The notes under the pieces: model-generated | What the model was told of the DNA's origin: nothing | Databases searched by the model: none | Seen by the model: the letters and a program-made list of their open reading frames with translations, nothing else | Shown: positions 34,066-42,078 of the stretch, one piece after another | How positions within the stretch are numbered: position 1 is the stretch's first letter | How the letters are laid out: every line of letters begins with the position of its first letter | Program-made: the position numbers and the translations under genes | Origin: Microbacterium sp. Root180 | GTDB lineage: Bacteria; Actinomycetota; Actinomycetes; Actinomycetales; Microbacteriaceae | Assembly: GCF_001428485.1 (NCBI RefSeq) | Contig: NZ_LMHS01000001.1 | Span: forward strand, 620,404-684,403 | Length of the DNA stretch: 64,000 bases | Direction of reading: 5' to 3'

Positions 34066-34644
34066 TTAGCCCGCAGCGCGCTCCAGGTCGATGAGGTACT
34101 GCTTCACGTCGGGGCGGCCGCCGTACTCGCCGAGCGAGCCGTCGGCCCTCACCACGCGATGCACCGGCACGACGATGGAGAACGGGGTCGTGGCGCACGC
34201 CGTGCCGACCGCCCGCGCCGCCCTCGGGCTGCCGGCGCTGATCGCGACCTCGCCGTACCCGGCGGTCTCGCCGTACGGGATGTCGCACACGGCCTCGAGG
34301 GCGGCGCGGGTGAACCCGCGCACGAGGCGCCAGTCCAGAGGAAGGTCGAAGTCGCGGCGCTCGCCGTCGAAGTACTCGTCGAGCTGCTGGGCCGCAGCCT
34401 GCGCGACGACGGTCGCAGCCTCGCCGGCCGCGACCCCGCCCGCGCCCGCCGGGACGCCGGGCCCGGCATCCGACTCGACCGGAAGGGGAAGCTCACGCAG
34501 CGCGAGTGCGACGCGCTCGAGCTCGGCGCCGAGGGGACCGTCGAACGGGTGGAGGGTGACGACGCCTTCTTCGGTTGCGACGATGATCACGTCGCCGACG
34601 GGGGAGGCGTGGACGAGGAACCGCGGGGAGCTGGGCGAGGTCAT
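34066..34644 (-). CDS. O6-alkylguanine-DNA alkyltransferase homologue with Val in place of the catalytic Cys
   Basis: 192 residues. The C-terminal DNA-binding domain is clearly MGMT-like (IPYGETAGYGEVAISAGSPRAARAVGTA, then IVVPVHRVVRADGSLGEYGG), with the arginine finger and helix-turn-helix. The acceptor motif PCHRV reads PVHRV here: the codon is GTG, at least two changes from any Cys codon, so this is not a simple sequencing error. It cannot take up alkyl groups by the normal route and is more like the alkyltransferase-like (ATL) proteins, which bind lesions and flag them for excision repair. The N-domain has an Ala/Gly-rich insert. ATG 34644 begins MTSPSSPRF. Confidence 0.85.
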   Translation of the reverse strand: MTSPSSPRFLVHASPVGDVIIVATEEGVVTLHPFDGPLGAELERVALALRELPLPVESDAGPGVPAGAGGVAAGEAATVVAQAAAQQLDEYFDGERRDFDLPLDWRLVRGFTRAALEAVCDIPYGETAGYGEVAISAGSPRAARAVGTACATTPFSIVVPVHRVVRADGSLGEYGGRPDVKQYLIDLERAAG

Positions 34645-34840
34645 GCGACCATCCTGGCGCGCCCCGTGGACGGACGCCGTGAGCGGCCCCGGACTGTGCG
34701 CAGCGGGAGGTTCGGATGCGGTGGGGAGGAACGGCTGATCACTCGGCGTGTCCAATACCGCGAAACTCGGCCCCGCTGCAAGTGGCCCGGGAGGAACCGC
34801 GCTTAGGGTGGCTCGTGTGTGGCGAGCAGAAGGCAGCGTC

Positions 34841-37800
34841 GTGGCCGGCGACGCAGAGAACGCTGTGCACGGCAACGCGGTGACGCCCGGGGATCTGGGC
34901 CTCGCCGATCCTGACGTGACCGTGGCGCACATCGCCGACCCAGAGCGCGAGCGACTGCGGCGGGAGTCGGCCGAGCTCGGCGGACGCTCCACCCTGCTGC
35001 ACTTCACCGATGCGCTGGACTCGTCGATCGAGATCACCAAGGCGCACCCCGGAAGCCTTCCGCAGTTCATCACCGGGCGTTCGACCCTGCTGTCGAACCT
35101 GTTCCGCGACGAGGTGGCCCTGCGCAATGCCCGGCTCGCCGCCGAGCGCATCACCGCCAAGAACGTCGAGCTGCGCACCACGCGCGGCCTCGAGTCGGTG
35201 CACCTCGCCGTCGGCCTCGCCGAATGGCGCATCGGCGGCCTCGAATGCTCGGCGCCGATCCTGCTGCGGCCCCTCGCCATCCGCCGCCACCATGCCGACT
35301 TCGAGCTCAAGCTCCACGGATCGTTCATCGTCAACCCCGAGCTGGTGCGCGCCATGCTCGCCCATTTCTCGATCGAACTCGACGGCGCCGGCCTCGCCGC
35401 GCTCGCCTACGAGGGCGGCGTCTTCAAGCCGCAGCCCGTGATCGATCACCTGCGCGCCCTCACGTCGTGGATCGACTCCTACACCGTGAAGCCCCGCCTT
35501 CTCGTCTCGAGCTTCGCCGACGTCGCCGGGGCCATGACCCGCGACGCCGCCGACCTCGACCACCCGATCCTCAACGCGCTCGCCGGTCACCCGGCCGATC
35601 GCGAGACGCTGACGATGCACCGCGACACCGTCGAGCCCGCGAGCCCCGACGAGAGAGCGCCCGCCGCCGACACGCTCCTCCTCGATGCGGACTCCGAGCA
35701 GGAGCGCGTGCTCGCCCGCATCGCGGCCGGCCAGTCGCTCGCGGTGCACACCCTCCCCGGCACCGGCGGCACCCAGACCGTGATCAACGCCGTCGGCGCG
35801 CTCGTGCGCGACGGCAAGCGCGTGCTCGTCGTGAGCGCCCGCAGCTCGACGATCGACGGCATCCGTCACCGCCTCGCGGGCATCGGGCTTCCGGGCCTCG
35901 CCGTGTCCCCCCGTCGCCTGCGCGCCGACCTCATCCGCGCGATCGGCCGCAATGAGAAGGCCGAGAAGCCCAAGGTCGCCGACATCGATGACGCTCTCGT
36001 GCGCCTTCGCGGCGTGCTGCGCGACTATCGCGGAGCGGTCACCGCGCAGCATCCGTCGCTCGATGTGTCGGTGCTCGAGATCCTTCGTGCGCTCGCCACC
36101 CTGTCCGGGCGTGAGACGCCGCCGTCCACCGCGGCGCGGTTCGGTCACGGCACACTCGAGCGGCTCGCTCACACGCGCGCCGAGGCCGCGGGCAAGCTCG
36201 CCGCCGCCGCACGCCTGGGGGAGTTCCGCTTCGGCCCCGACGACTCGCCCTGGTACGGCGTCTCGTTTGCCACGACCGAAGAAGCCCGGGCCGCCCACGC
36301 GCTCGCGGGCAAGCTCCAGCGCAGCGACCTGCCGAGCCTGCTCGAGCGGGGGTATGCGCTTATCGCGCAGACGCGCATGCGGCCGTTCCAGACCATCTCC
36401 GAGCTCGGCGCGTACCTGCGGGTGCTGCAGGGCATCCGCGACTCGCTCGATAAGTTCAGCCTGACCGTGTTCGAGCGTCCGCTGGGCGAGCTGATCCAGG
36501 CGCACGGCCCTCGCCGCGACGCCCCGTCGATGAGCGGACCGAACCGCCGTCGCCTGCGCCGCCTCTCCCGCGAGTACGTGCGCCCGGGCGTGCACGTGCC
36601 CGACATGTACGAGGCGCTCGTGCGCATCCAGCAGCAGCGCACGGAGTGGCAGCGCTTCGTCGAGCCCGGGGTCACCCCCGAGGTGCCGATCGGCCTGTCC
36701 GACGTGCACGTCGCGTGGTCACGCGTCGAGGCCGAACTCGGCGAACTCGACGCGATCCTCGGACGCGCCGACCCCGACCGCCTCGCGACCCTGCCCGTGA
36801 AGCAGCTCGTGCGCACGCTCGCCGGGCTCGCCGCCGACTCCGACGTGTTCGACAACCTCAAGGAGCGCGCGACGCTGCGCACCGAGCTCGCTGCGCTGGG
36901 CCTCGAGCCGCTGCTCACCGAGCTGTCGGTGCGGCACGTGCCCGAGGAACTCGTGGCCGACGAACTCGAGTTCGCGTGGTGGCAGTCCGCGCTGGAGCAG
37001 CTGCTGCGCAGCGACCGTGCCGTCCTCGGCGCCAACACGGCCGTGGTCGACCGTCTGGAGCGCGACTTCCGTCTCGTCGACGAGGCGCATGCCGCGGCAT
37101 CCGGACCGCTTCTCGCCGCGCAGCTCGCGACGCAGTGGCGCATCGGCATCGTCGACGAGCCCGACGAAGCTTCCGCGCTCAAGCTCGCGCTGAAGAACGG
37201 CGAGGTCACCCCTGCCCGCCTCGCCGAGGTCGCGCCGACGCTCTCGCGCACGCTCGCGCCGGTGTGGCTCGCCTCTCCCTACGACGTTCCGCTCCTCCCG
37301 TCGGACGCCTTCGACGTGGTCGTGATCGCGGATGCCGCGGCCCTGTGCCTCGCGGAGGCCGCCCCTGCGCTGCGCCGCGCGCGGCAGGTCGTCGTGTTCG
37401 GCGACCCCGTCACGCAGAAGCCGACGCCGTTCCGCGTGGCCGCCGGAGTGCCTGCGGACGCGCCCGAGGCATCCGAGTTCGACACGCCGTTCGACGCGGC
37501 GAGCGTGTTCGAGCGGCTGGCCGAGCTGCTTCCCGTCGAGACGCTCACCCGCAGCTACCGTGCCGGCGGTGAGGACCTGGCCGAGCTCGTCAACGACGCG
37601 TTCTACGGCGGCGAGCTCGTGTCGCTCCCGTGGGCCGGCTCGTACCTCGGACGCGGCAGCCTCAGCGTGGACTACGTCGAAGGCGGCACGGGAGCCCCCG
37701 ACCCCGTCACCGGCGCCGTCGAGAGCCCCGACGCCGAAGTACGCCGCGTCGTCACGCTCGTCGTGGAGCACGCCGTCAACCGCGGCTCGGAGTCGCTCAT

Positions 37801-38551
37801 GGTCGTCACCGCGAGCACGCGTCACGCCGAGCGCATCCGCGCGGCGGTCGAGGCAGCCTTCGCCGGACGTTCGGATGTCGCGGACTTCCTCTCGCGCGAC
37901 ACGGCCGAGCCGTTCGCGGTGCTGAGCCTCGAGGAGTCCGTCGCTGAGAGCCGCGACCGCGTGATCTTCTCGCTCGGATTCGGGCTCACGAAGCACGGAC
38001 GTGTGCTCAGCGACTTCGGCGACCTGTCGACGCCCGACGGTGAGCGACTCCTGACGGTGGGTATGACGCGGGCCCGGCGGTCGATGGTGATCGTGTCGTC
38101 CATCCGCCCCTCGTCCTTCGACGATGGGCGCCTCGAGCACGGCGCCGCGACCCTCATGTCGATCCTCGGCGGGATCGCCGCCCGATCGCGGGACGCCCGC
38201 CTCGAAGACCTCGCCGACCCGCTGACGCTCGGGCTCGCCCGGGAGCTGCGCCGTCTCGGACTCTCCGTCGACGTGCACTACCGCGGACTGCTCCCGCTCG
38301 TCGCGCAGTACGACGGCAAGGCGGTCGTGGTGGAGAGCGACCCCGAGACGATCGGCGAATCGCTGCGCGAGTCGCTGCGTCTGCGTCCTCAGATCCTGCG
38401 ACGTCTCGGCTGGCACTACGTGCGCGTGCACTCGTTCGACCTGTACAGCGACCCTGCGGGCGTCGCGCAGCGCATCGCGACGATGCTCGGCCTGCCGCCG
38501 GACGCGCCGCGCGTCGAGTCAGACACGCAGCCGCTCGATGTCTTCGACTGA
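34841..38551 (+). CDS. Giant degenerate SF1-helicase-like protein with C-terminal restriction-endonuclease-like domain
   Basis: 1236 residues from the GTG at 34841 (a GTG at 34748 is also in frame). Residues about 295-1110 follow an SF1 (UPF1-like) helicase layout: P-loop region LPGTGGTQT (306-312), a Walker B region VVVIADAAAL (D831), VVFGDPVTQKP, LTRSYRAGGEDLAELVNDAFYGGEL, and GERLLTVGMTRARRSMVIVSS. The P-loop lysine is Gly310 and the DE pair of Walker B is DA, so ATP hydrolysis is doubtful. Residues about 1140-1215 resemble the MTES_1575 endonuclease-like domain (VVVESDP...ILRRLGWHYVRVHSFDLYSDP) with part of the acidic triad missing. It overlaps the next small gene by 14 bases. Function unknown. 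Confidence 0.8.
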   Translation: MAGDAENAVHGNAVTPGDLGLADPDVTVAHIADPERERLRRESAELGGRSTLLHFTDALDSSIEITKAHPGSLPQFITGRSTLLSNLFRDEVALRNARLAAERITAKNVELRTTRGLESVHLAVGLAEWRIGGLECSAPILLRPLAIRRHHADFELKLHGSFIVNPELVRAMLAHFSIELDGAGLAALAYEGGVFKPQPVIDHLRALTSWIDSYTVKPRLLVSSFADVAGAMTRDAADLDHPILNALAGHPADRETLTMHRDTVEPASPDERAPAADTLLLDADSEQERVLARIAAGQSLAVHTLPGTGGTQTVINAVGALVRDGKRVLVVSARSSTIDGIRHRLAGIGLPGLAVSPRRLRADLIRAIGRNEKAEKPKVADIDDALVRLRGVLRDYRGAVTAQHPSLDVSVLEILRALATLSGRETPPSTAARFGHGTLERLAHTRAEAAGKLAAAARLGEFRFGPDDSPWYGVSFATTEEARAAHALAGKLQRSDLPSLLERGYALIAQTRMRPFQTISELGAYLRVLQGIRDSLDKFSLTVFERPLGELIQAHGPRRDAPSMSGPNRRRLRRLSREYVRPGVHVPDMYEALVRIQQQRTEWQRFVEPGVTPEVPIGLSDVHVAWSRVEAELGELDAILGRADPDRLATLPVKQLVRTLAGLAADSDVFDNLKERATLRTELAALGLEPLLTELSVRHVPEELVADELEFAWWQSALEQLLRSDRAVLGANTAVVDRLERDFRLVDEAHAAASGPLLAAQLATQWRIGIVDEPDEASALKLALKNGEVTPARLAEVAPTLSRTLAPVWLASPYDVPLLPSDAFDVVVIADAAALCLAEAAPALRRARQVVVFGDPVTQKPTPFRVAAGVPADAPEASEFDTPFDAASVFERLAELLPVETLTRSYRAGGEDLAELVNDAFYGGELVSLPWAGSYLGRGSLSVDYVEGGTGAPDPVTGAVESPDAEVRRVVTLVVEHAVNRGSESLMVVTASTRHAERIRAAVEAAFAGRSDVADFLSRDTAEPFAVLSLEESVAESRDRVIFSLGFGLTKHGRVLSDFGDLSTPDGERLLTVGMTRARRSMVIVSSIRPSSFDDGRLEHGAATLMSILGGIAARSRDARLEDLADPLTLGLARELRRLGLSVDVHYRGLLPLVAQYDGKAVVVESDPETIGESLRESLRLRPQILRRLGWHYVRVHSFDLYSDPAGVAQRIATMLGLPPDAPRVESDTQPLDVFD

Positions 38552-38735
38552 CCGCCAGCGCATCGAGCGGGTGCCCGGCTCACGCCGGGTGAAGCTCACT
38601 CCTGCCCCCGGCACGAGCGCCGAGCCGGTGCCGGGCGATGAGGCGCCGGCGGACGTCACCGGGGACGCGGCATCCGGCGGCGCTTCCGGCCCGAACGACG
38701 ACCGCCTGCGGCAGGACGTCCCGCCCCACTACTGA
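38538..38735 (+). CDS. Small conserved protein coupled to the helicase-like gene
   Basis: 65 residues. A basic N-terminus (RQRIERVPGSRRVKLTPAPGT) leads through an acidic low-complexity middle to a conserved-looking tail NDDRLRQDVPPHY. From memory, short actinobacterial proteins with a VPGS..VKLTPAPG start and an NDxxLxxDxPPHW/Y tail sit beside this helicase-like gene in many genomes; this was not searched. The ATG lies inside the last codons of the large gene, which indicates coupling. Confidence 0.7.
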   Translation: MSSTDRQRIERVPGSRRVKLTPAPGTSAEPVPGDEAPADVTGDAASGGASGPNDDRLRQDVPPHY

Positions 38736-38767
38736 CCCGAGCCGGGTCGGGCCGTCGGTTGCGCGCC

Positions 38768-38960
38768 GAGCACAACGTCGGCGATCGGCCGCGGTGCGAT
38801 CGCCGTGCGCCGGACTTGGGAGACCAGCTGACCGAGTCGCCGACGTTGTTCTCGCGCAGAACTCCTCACGGTCGCCGATCCGGGCCGAGCGGAGTCGCGT
38901 GATTCTGCGAACCCGGGCCGCACGGGGCGCCGATCCTGAGGAGTTGTGCTCGCGGGCGGA
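38768..38960. repeat. Cluster of four degenerate palindromic repeat units
   Basis: Units at about 38768-38790 (plus), 38832-38853 (minus), 38853-38887 (plus) and 38926-38956 (minus) share the words ACAACGTCGGCGATCGG or AACTCCTCA-GGTCGGCGATCC in alternating orientation. Unit 1 and unit 2 form a 21-base inverted repeat with few mismatches. They fill the 246-base gap between the small gene and mscL; nothing else is seen there. Confidence 0.6.
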
Positions 38961-38981
38961 GCGCAGCGACGACGGGTCGGG

Positions 38982-39395
38982 TCAGGCCTTCGGCTGCGCG
39001 GCGAGCAGGTCGCGGATCTGAATGAGCAGCTCCTGCTCGGTGGGGAGGTCGGATGCCTCCTCCTCGGGGATGCCGCGCTTGGCGGCGGCCCGCTCCTTGA
39101 AGCGGTTCATGGGGTATACGAAGACGAAGTACACGACGACCGCGACGGCGAGGAAGTTGATGATCGCGCCGAGGATCATGCCGAACCCGAAGAACACCTC
39201 GTCGCCGGCCAGGTTGGTCACCGTCCAGCCGACCTGGTCGAGGCTGCCCGCGTTGAAGACGAGTGCGATCAGGGGGTTGATCAAGCCCGCGACGATCTGG
39301 TTGACGATCAACGTGAATGCGGCGCCGATGACGACCGCGACAGCGAGGTCGATGACGTTGCCGCGGAGGATGAATTCCTTGAAGCCTTTGATCAT
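38982..39395 (-). CDS. mscL: Large-conductance mechanosensitive channel
   Basis: 137 residues. MIKGFKEFILRGNVIDLAVAVVIGAAFTLIVNQIVAGLINPL is the typical N-terminus and first membrane helix; the second helix is GAIINFLAVAVVVYFVFVYPMNRFKER, followed by a cytoplasmic helix bundle. MscL opens under membrane tension to release solutes on sudden dilution. Ribosome site GAGGAGCATC-type bases precede the ATG at 39395. Confidence 0.96.
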   Translation of the reverse strand: MIKGFKEFILRGNVIDLAVAVVIGAAFTLIVNQIVAGLINPLIALVFNAGSLDQVGWTVTNLAGDEVFFGFGMILGAIINFLAVAVVVYFVFVYPMNRFKERAAAKRGIPEEEASDLPTEQELLIQIRDLLAAQPKA

Positions 39396-39428
39396 GTGAT
39401 GCTCCTCACTGTCGCCGGCTTCCGCCGA

Positions 39429-39746
39429 TCAGGTCCCGGTCGAGGCGGGCGAGGACTTCGCCTCGGTCTTCGATGATGCCGAAGTCGACGAGGTGCCGCC
39501 ACTCGACGACGAACCGCCGGCCGCGGTGGAGCCGCCGGCCGAGGCATCCGAGCCACCCTTCGATCCCGCGGCTCGCGAGTCCGTGCGATAGAAGCCCGAG
39601 CCGTTGAAAGTGACGCCGATCGAGCCGTACTCCTTTCGCAGCGGCCCGCCGCACTCGGGGCACTCGGTGAGGGTCGGGTCGGCGAAGGACTGAACCGCGT
39701 CGAAGCGGTGGCCGCACTGCTTGCAGGCGTAGGCGTAGGTCGGCAT
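39429..39746 (-). CDS. FmdB-family zinc ribbon protein
   Basis: 105 residues. MPTYAYACKQCGHRFDAVQSFADPTLTECPECGGPLRK is the FmdB-type zinc ribbon with CxxC pairs at about residues 8-11 and 29-32, followed by VTFNGSGFYRTD and a Ser/Gly/Thr-rich tail. The family is associated with formamidase regulators but its role is not established. It lies 14 bases after the cyclo-ligase stop and is probably co-transcribed. Confidence 0.9.
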   Translation of the reverse strand: MPTYAYACKQCGHRFDAVQSFADPTLTECPECGGPLRKEYGSIGVTFNGSGFYRTDSRAAGSKGGSDASAGGSTAAGGSSSSGGTSSTSASSKTEAKSSPASTGT

Positions 39747-39760
39747 GGATCTCTCGGGAG

Positions 39761-40357
39761 TCAGCGCCGCACGGGCGCGAGGTCAAGGGTCTGCGTGGGG
39801 GTGACGATGCCGGTGACGCGCTGGTCGTGCACGTCGCCGGGGACCTCGTCGAGGACCTCGGAGTCGAACACGACGGCGTACACGGGCGGGCAGCGGTGCA
39901 TCGAGCCGATCGTCTTGTCGTAGTAGCCGCGACCCCAGCCCAGGCGCATGCCGTGATGATCGACGGCCGCGGCCGGGATCACGAGCAGATCCACGTCGTT
40001 CACGGCGATGGGGCCGATCACCTCGGCGACGGGTTCGGGGAGTCCGAACATGCCCTCGGCGATGTCGAGGTCGGGGGTGGCGACGGCCCAGTCCAGCAGG
40101 CCGTCCGTGCGCGTGACGGGAAGGAGCACCCGGATGCCGCGCTCCACGGCCGCCGCAACGAACTCCCGTGTGCCCGGTTCGGTCATCGTGGACAGGAAGC
40201 ACGACATCGACGTGACGCCCAGGCGGTCCACGAGCGCATCGAGCTGGGAGCGGATGCCGGCGGCCGCGCGCTCGCGCTGCTGCGGCGTCAGCAGCTGCCG
40301 GCGCTCGCGGAGCTCGGCGCGCAGCGCGCGCTTCGCATCGGCGATCGCGTCGGACAT
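39761..40357 (-). CDS. 5-formyltetrahydrofolate cyclo-ligase
   Basis: 198 residues. The family signature LGWGRGYYDKTI near the C-terminus and the RxxLRAELRERRQLLTPQQR start are present. It converts 5-formyl-THF to 5,10-methenyl-THF with ATP in the cytosol. ATG 40357 is chosen because TAGAAT (40365-40370, minus strand) lies seven bases upstream, marking a leaderless promoter. It is divergent from galU. Confidence 0.93.
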   Translation of the reverse strand: MSDAIADAKRALRAELRERRQLLTPQQRERAAAGIRSQLDALVDRLGVTSMSCFLSTMTEPGTREFVAAAVERGIRVLLPVTRTDGLLDWAVATPDLDIAEGMFGLPEPVAEVIGPIAVNDVDLLVIPAAAVDHHGMRLGWGRGYYDKTIGSMHRCPPVYAVVFDSEVLDEVPGDVHDQRVTGIVTPTQTLDLAPVRR

Positions 40358-40364
40358 GCCCTCG

Positions 40365-40370
40365 ATTCTA
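40365..40370 (-). promoter_or_regulatory. Leaderless promoter (-10 box) of the cyclo-ligase gene
   Basis: TAGAAT on the minus strand, seven bases before the start codon. A second TAGAAT on the plus strand (40469-40474) has the same distance to galU, so both divergent genes look leaderless. Confidence 0.5.
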
Positions 40371-40481
40371 GGCGGCGCGGCAGGGATGAGCGTCGCGGTG
40401 GGCATGCCGGCTCGGTATCGGCCGGCGGCCGGCCTGTCAACGCGCGCGGCCCCGGGCGGTCGGCGCCTTAGAATGCCAGGC

Positions 40482-41369
40482 ATGCCCCATACCTCCATGA
40501 AGGCCGTCATCCCCGCCGCCGGACTCGGCACGCGGTTCCTGCCGGCCACCAAGGCGATGCCCAAGGAGATGCTGCCTGTCGTCGACAAGCCGGCCATCCA
40601 GTACGTCGTGGAAGAGGCCGCGCAGGCCGGCATCGACGACATCCTCGTCATCATCGGGCGCAACAAGAACGCGATCTCGAACCACTTCGACTCGGTTCCC
40701 GAGCTCGAGGAGAAGCTGAAGGACAAGGGCGACGACGATCGCCTGCGCCGCGTGATGGCTTCGAGCGACCTCGCCGACATCCACTTCGTGCGCCAGGGCG
40801 AGCCGAAGGGTCTGGGTCATGCCGTGCTGCGGGCGAAGGCCCACGTCGGCAACGCCTCCTTCGCCGTGATGCTCGGCGACGACCTCATCGATGAGCGCGA
40901 CCCGCTGCTGACGACGATGATCTCCGAGCACGAGCGCACCGGTGCGACCGTCATCGCCCTCATGGAGGTCGATCCGGACCACATCCACCTCTACGGCGCG
41001 GCCGCCGTCGAGCAGACGGACACCGACGGGATCGTGCGGGTCACGGGCCTCGTCGAGAAGCCGAAGAAGGAGGACGCACCCTCCAACCTCGCCGTGATCG
41101 GCCGGTACGTGCTGACCCCGGAAGTCTTCGACATCCTCGAGCGCACCGAGCCCGGCAAGGGCGGCGAGATCCAGCTCACCGACGCGCTCCAGGAGCTCGC
41201 CGCGAACCCCGAAGGCCCCGGCGTGTACGGTGTCGTTTTCGGCGGTCGTCGATACGACACCGGCGATAGGGTGGACTACATCAAGGCCATCGTCCAGCTC
41301 GCCTCGGATCGCGACGATCTCGGACCCGAACTGCGGCCCTGGTTGAAGGAGTTCGCGGCGAAGCTCTGA
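40482..41369 (+). CDS. galU: UTP-glucose-1-phosphate uridylyltransferase
   Basis: 295 residues, the usual length. The nucleotidyltransferase start KAVIPAAGLGTRFLPATKAMPKEMLPVVDKPAIQYVVEEA is complete, with the catalytic lysine region GLVEKPKK and the GGRRYDTGDRVDYIKA end. It makes UDP-glucose for cell-wall and glycan synthesis. A TAGAAT box seven bases upstream suggests a leaderless mRNA from ATG 40482; the next ATG (40497) would remove only five residues. The acetyltransferase gene follows after 23 bases. Confidence 0.95.
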   Translation: MPHTSMKAVIPAAGLGTRFLPATKAMPKEMLPVVDKPAIQYVVEEAAQAGIDDILVIIGRNKNAISNHFDSVPELEEKLKDKGDDDRLRRVMASSDLADIHFVRQGEPKGLGHAVLRAKAHVGNASFAVMLGDDLIDERDPLLTTMISEHERTGATVIALMEVDPDHIHLYGAAAVEQTDTDGIVRVTGLVEKPKKEDAPSNLAVIGRYVLTPEVFDILERTEPGKGGEIQLTDALQELAANPEGPGVYGVVFGGRRYDTGDRVDYIKAIVQLASDRDDLGPELRPWLKEFAAKL

Positions 41370-41392
41370 CGCCGCCCGTACGAGGGATCACT

Positions 41393-42022
41393 GTGGATCT
41401 GACGGCGCCACGCCGGCACGGGCCGGTGTCGATTCGGCTGGTGCGCCAGCGCGATGCGCGCGCGCTCCAGAGCGAGTTGATGTCCAACCGCGACTGGCTC
41501 CGGCCGTGGGAGGCCACCAGCCCCGACGGGCCTGTCTCGTTCGACATGCGCCTCGGGGTGCGGCGCCTGCTGCAGCAGTACCGCGACGGCGCCGGGGTCC
41601 CCTTCGTCATGGAGCACGACGGCAACCTCGCCGGCCAGCTCAACGTGTGGGGCATCGCTCGCGGCTCGCTCGCGTCCGCCACCATCGGGTACTGGGTGAG
41701 CAAGCGCTTCGCCGGACGCGGCATCACCCCCGCTGCCGTCGCCCTCGCCACCGATGTGTGCTTCACCGAGCTGCGGCTGCACCGCATGGAGATCTGCATC
41801 CGGCCCGAGAACATCGCGAGCCTGCGCGTGGTCGAGAAGCTCGGCTTCCGCTACGAGGGCTTGCGCCGCCGCTACATCCACATCGACGGCGACTGGCGCG
41901 ACCACTACTCCTTCGCCCTCGTGCGCGAAGAGGTCCCCGAGGGCGTGCTGCGCCGGTGGGCAGATGGTCGCGCGCCGCAGGACGCCGCGACCGTTCCACC
42001 TGCGGATCGCCTGCACGCATAG
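41393..42022 (+). CDS. GNAT-family acetyltransferase, RimJ/RimL type
   Basis: 209 residues. The GNAT core shows VSIRLVRQRDARALQSELMSNRDWLRPWE at the start, the acetyl-CoA site IGYWVSKRFAGRGITPAAVALAT and NIASLRVVEKLGFRYEGLRRRYIHIDGDWRDHYSFAL at the end. RimJ/RimL enzymes acetylate N-terminal amino groups, often of ribosomal proteins. The GTG at 41393 follows GAGGGAT. It appears to be in an operon with galU and the next membrane protein gene. Confidence 0.92.
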   Translation: MDLTAPRRHGPVSIRLVRQRDARALQSELMSNRDWLRPWEATSPDGPVSFDMRLGVRRLLQQYRDGAGVPFVMEHDGNLAGQLNVWGIARGSLASATIGYWVSKRFAGRGITPAAVALATDVCFTELRLHRMEICIRPENIASLRVVEKLGFRYEGLRRRYIHIDGDWRDHYSFALVREEVPEGVLRRWADGRAPQDAATVPPADRLHA

Positions 42023-42078
42023 GGCGACACGCGATCGGATGCCGGGAGGAGGCGTCCACTGCACATACCTTTGTCGAC

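Noticed and set aside
38838-38981. Additional short genes in the repeat-filled gap before mscL
   Set aside because: Frames there have no ribosome sites and their sequence is explained by the palindromic units.
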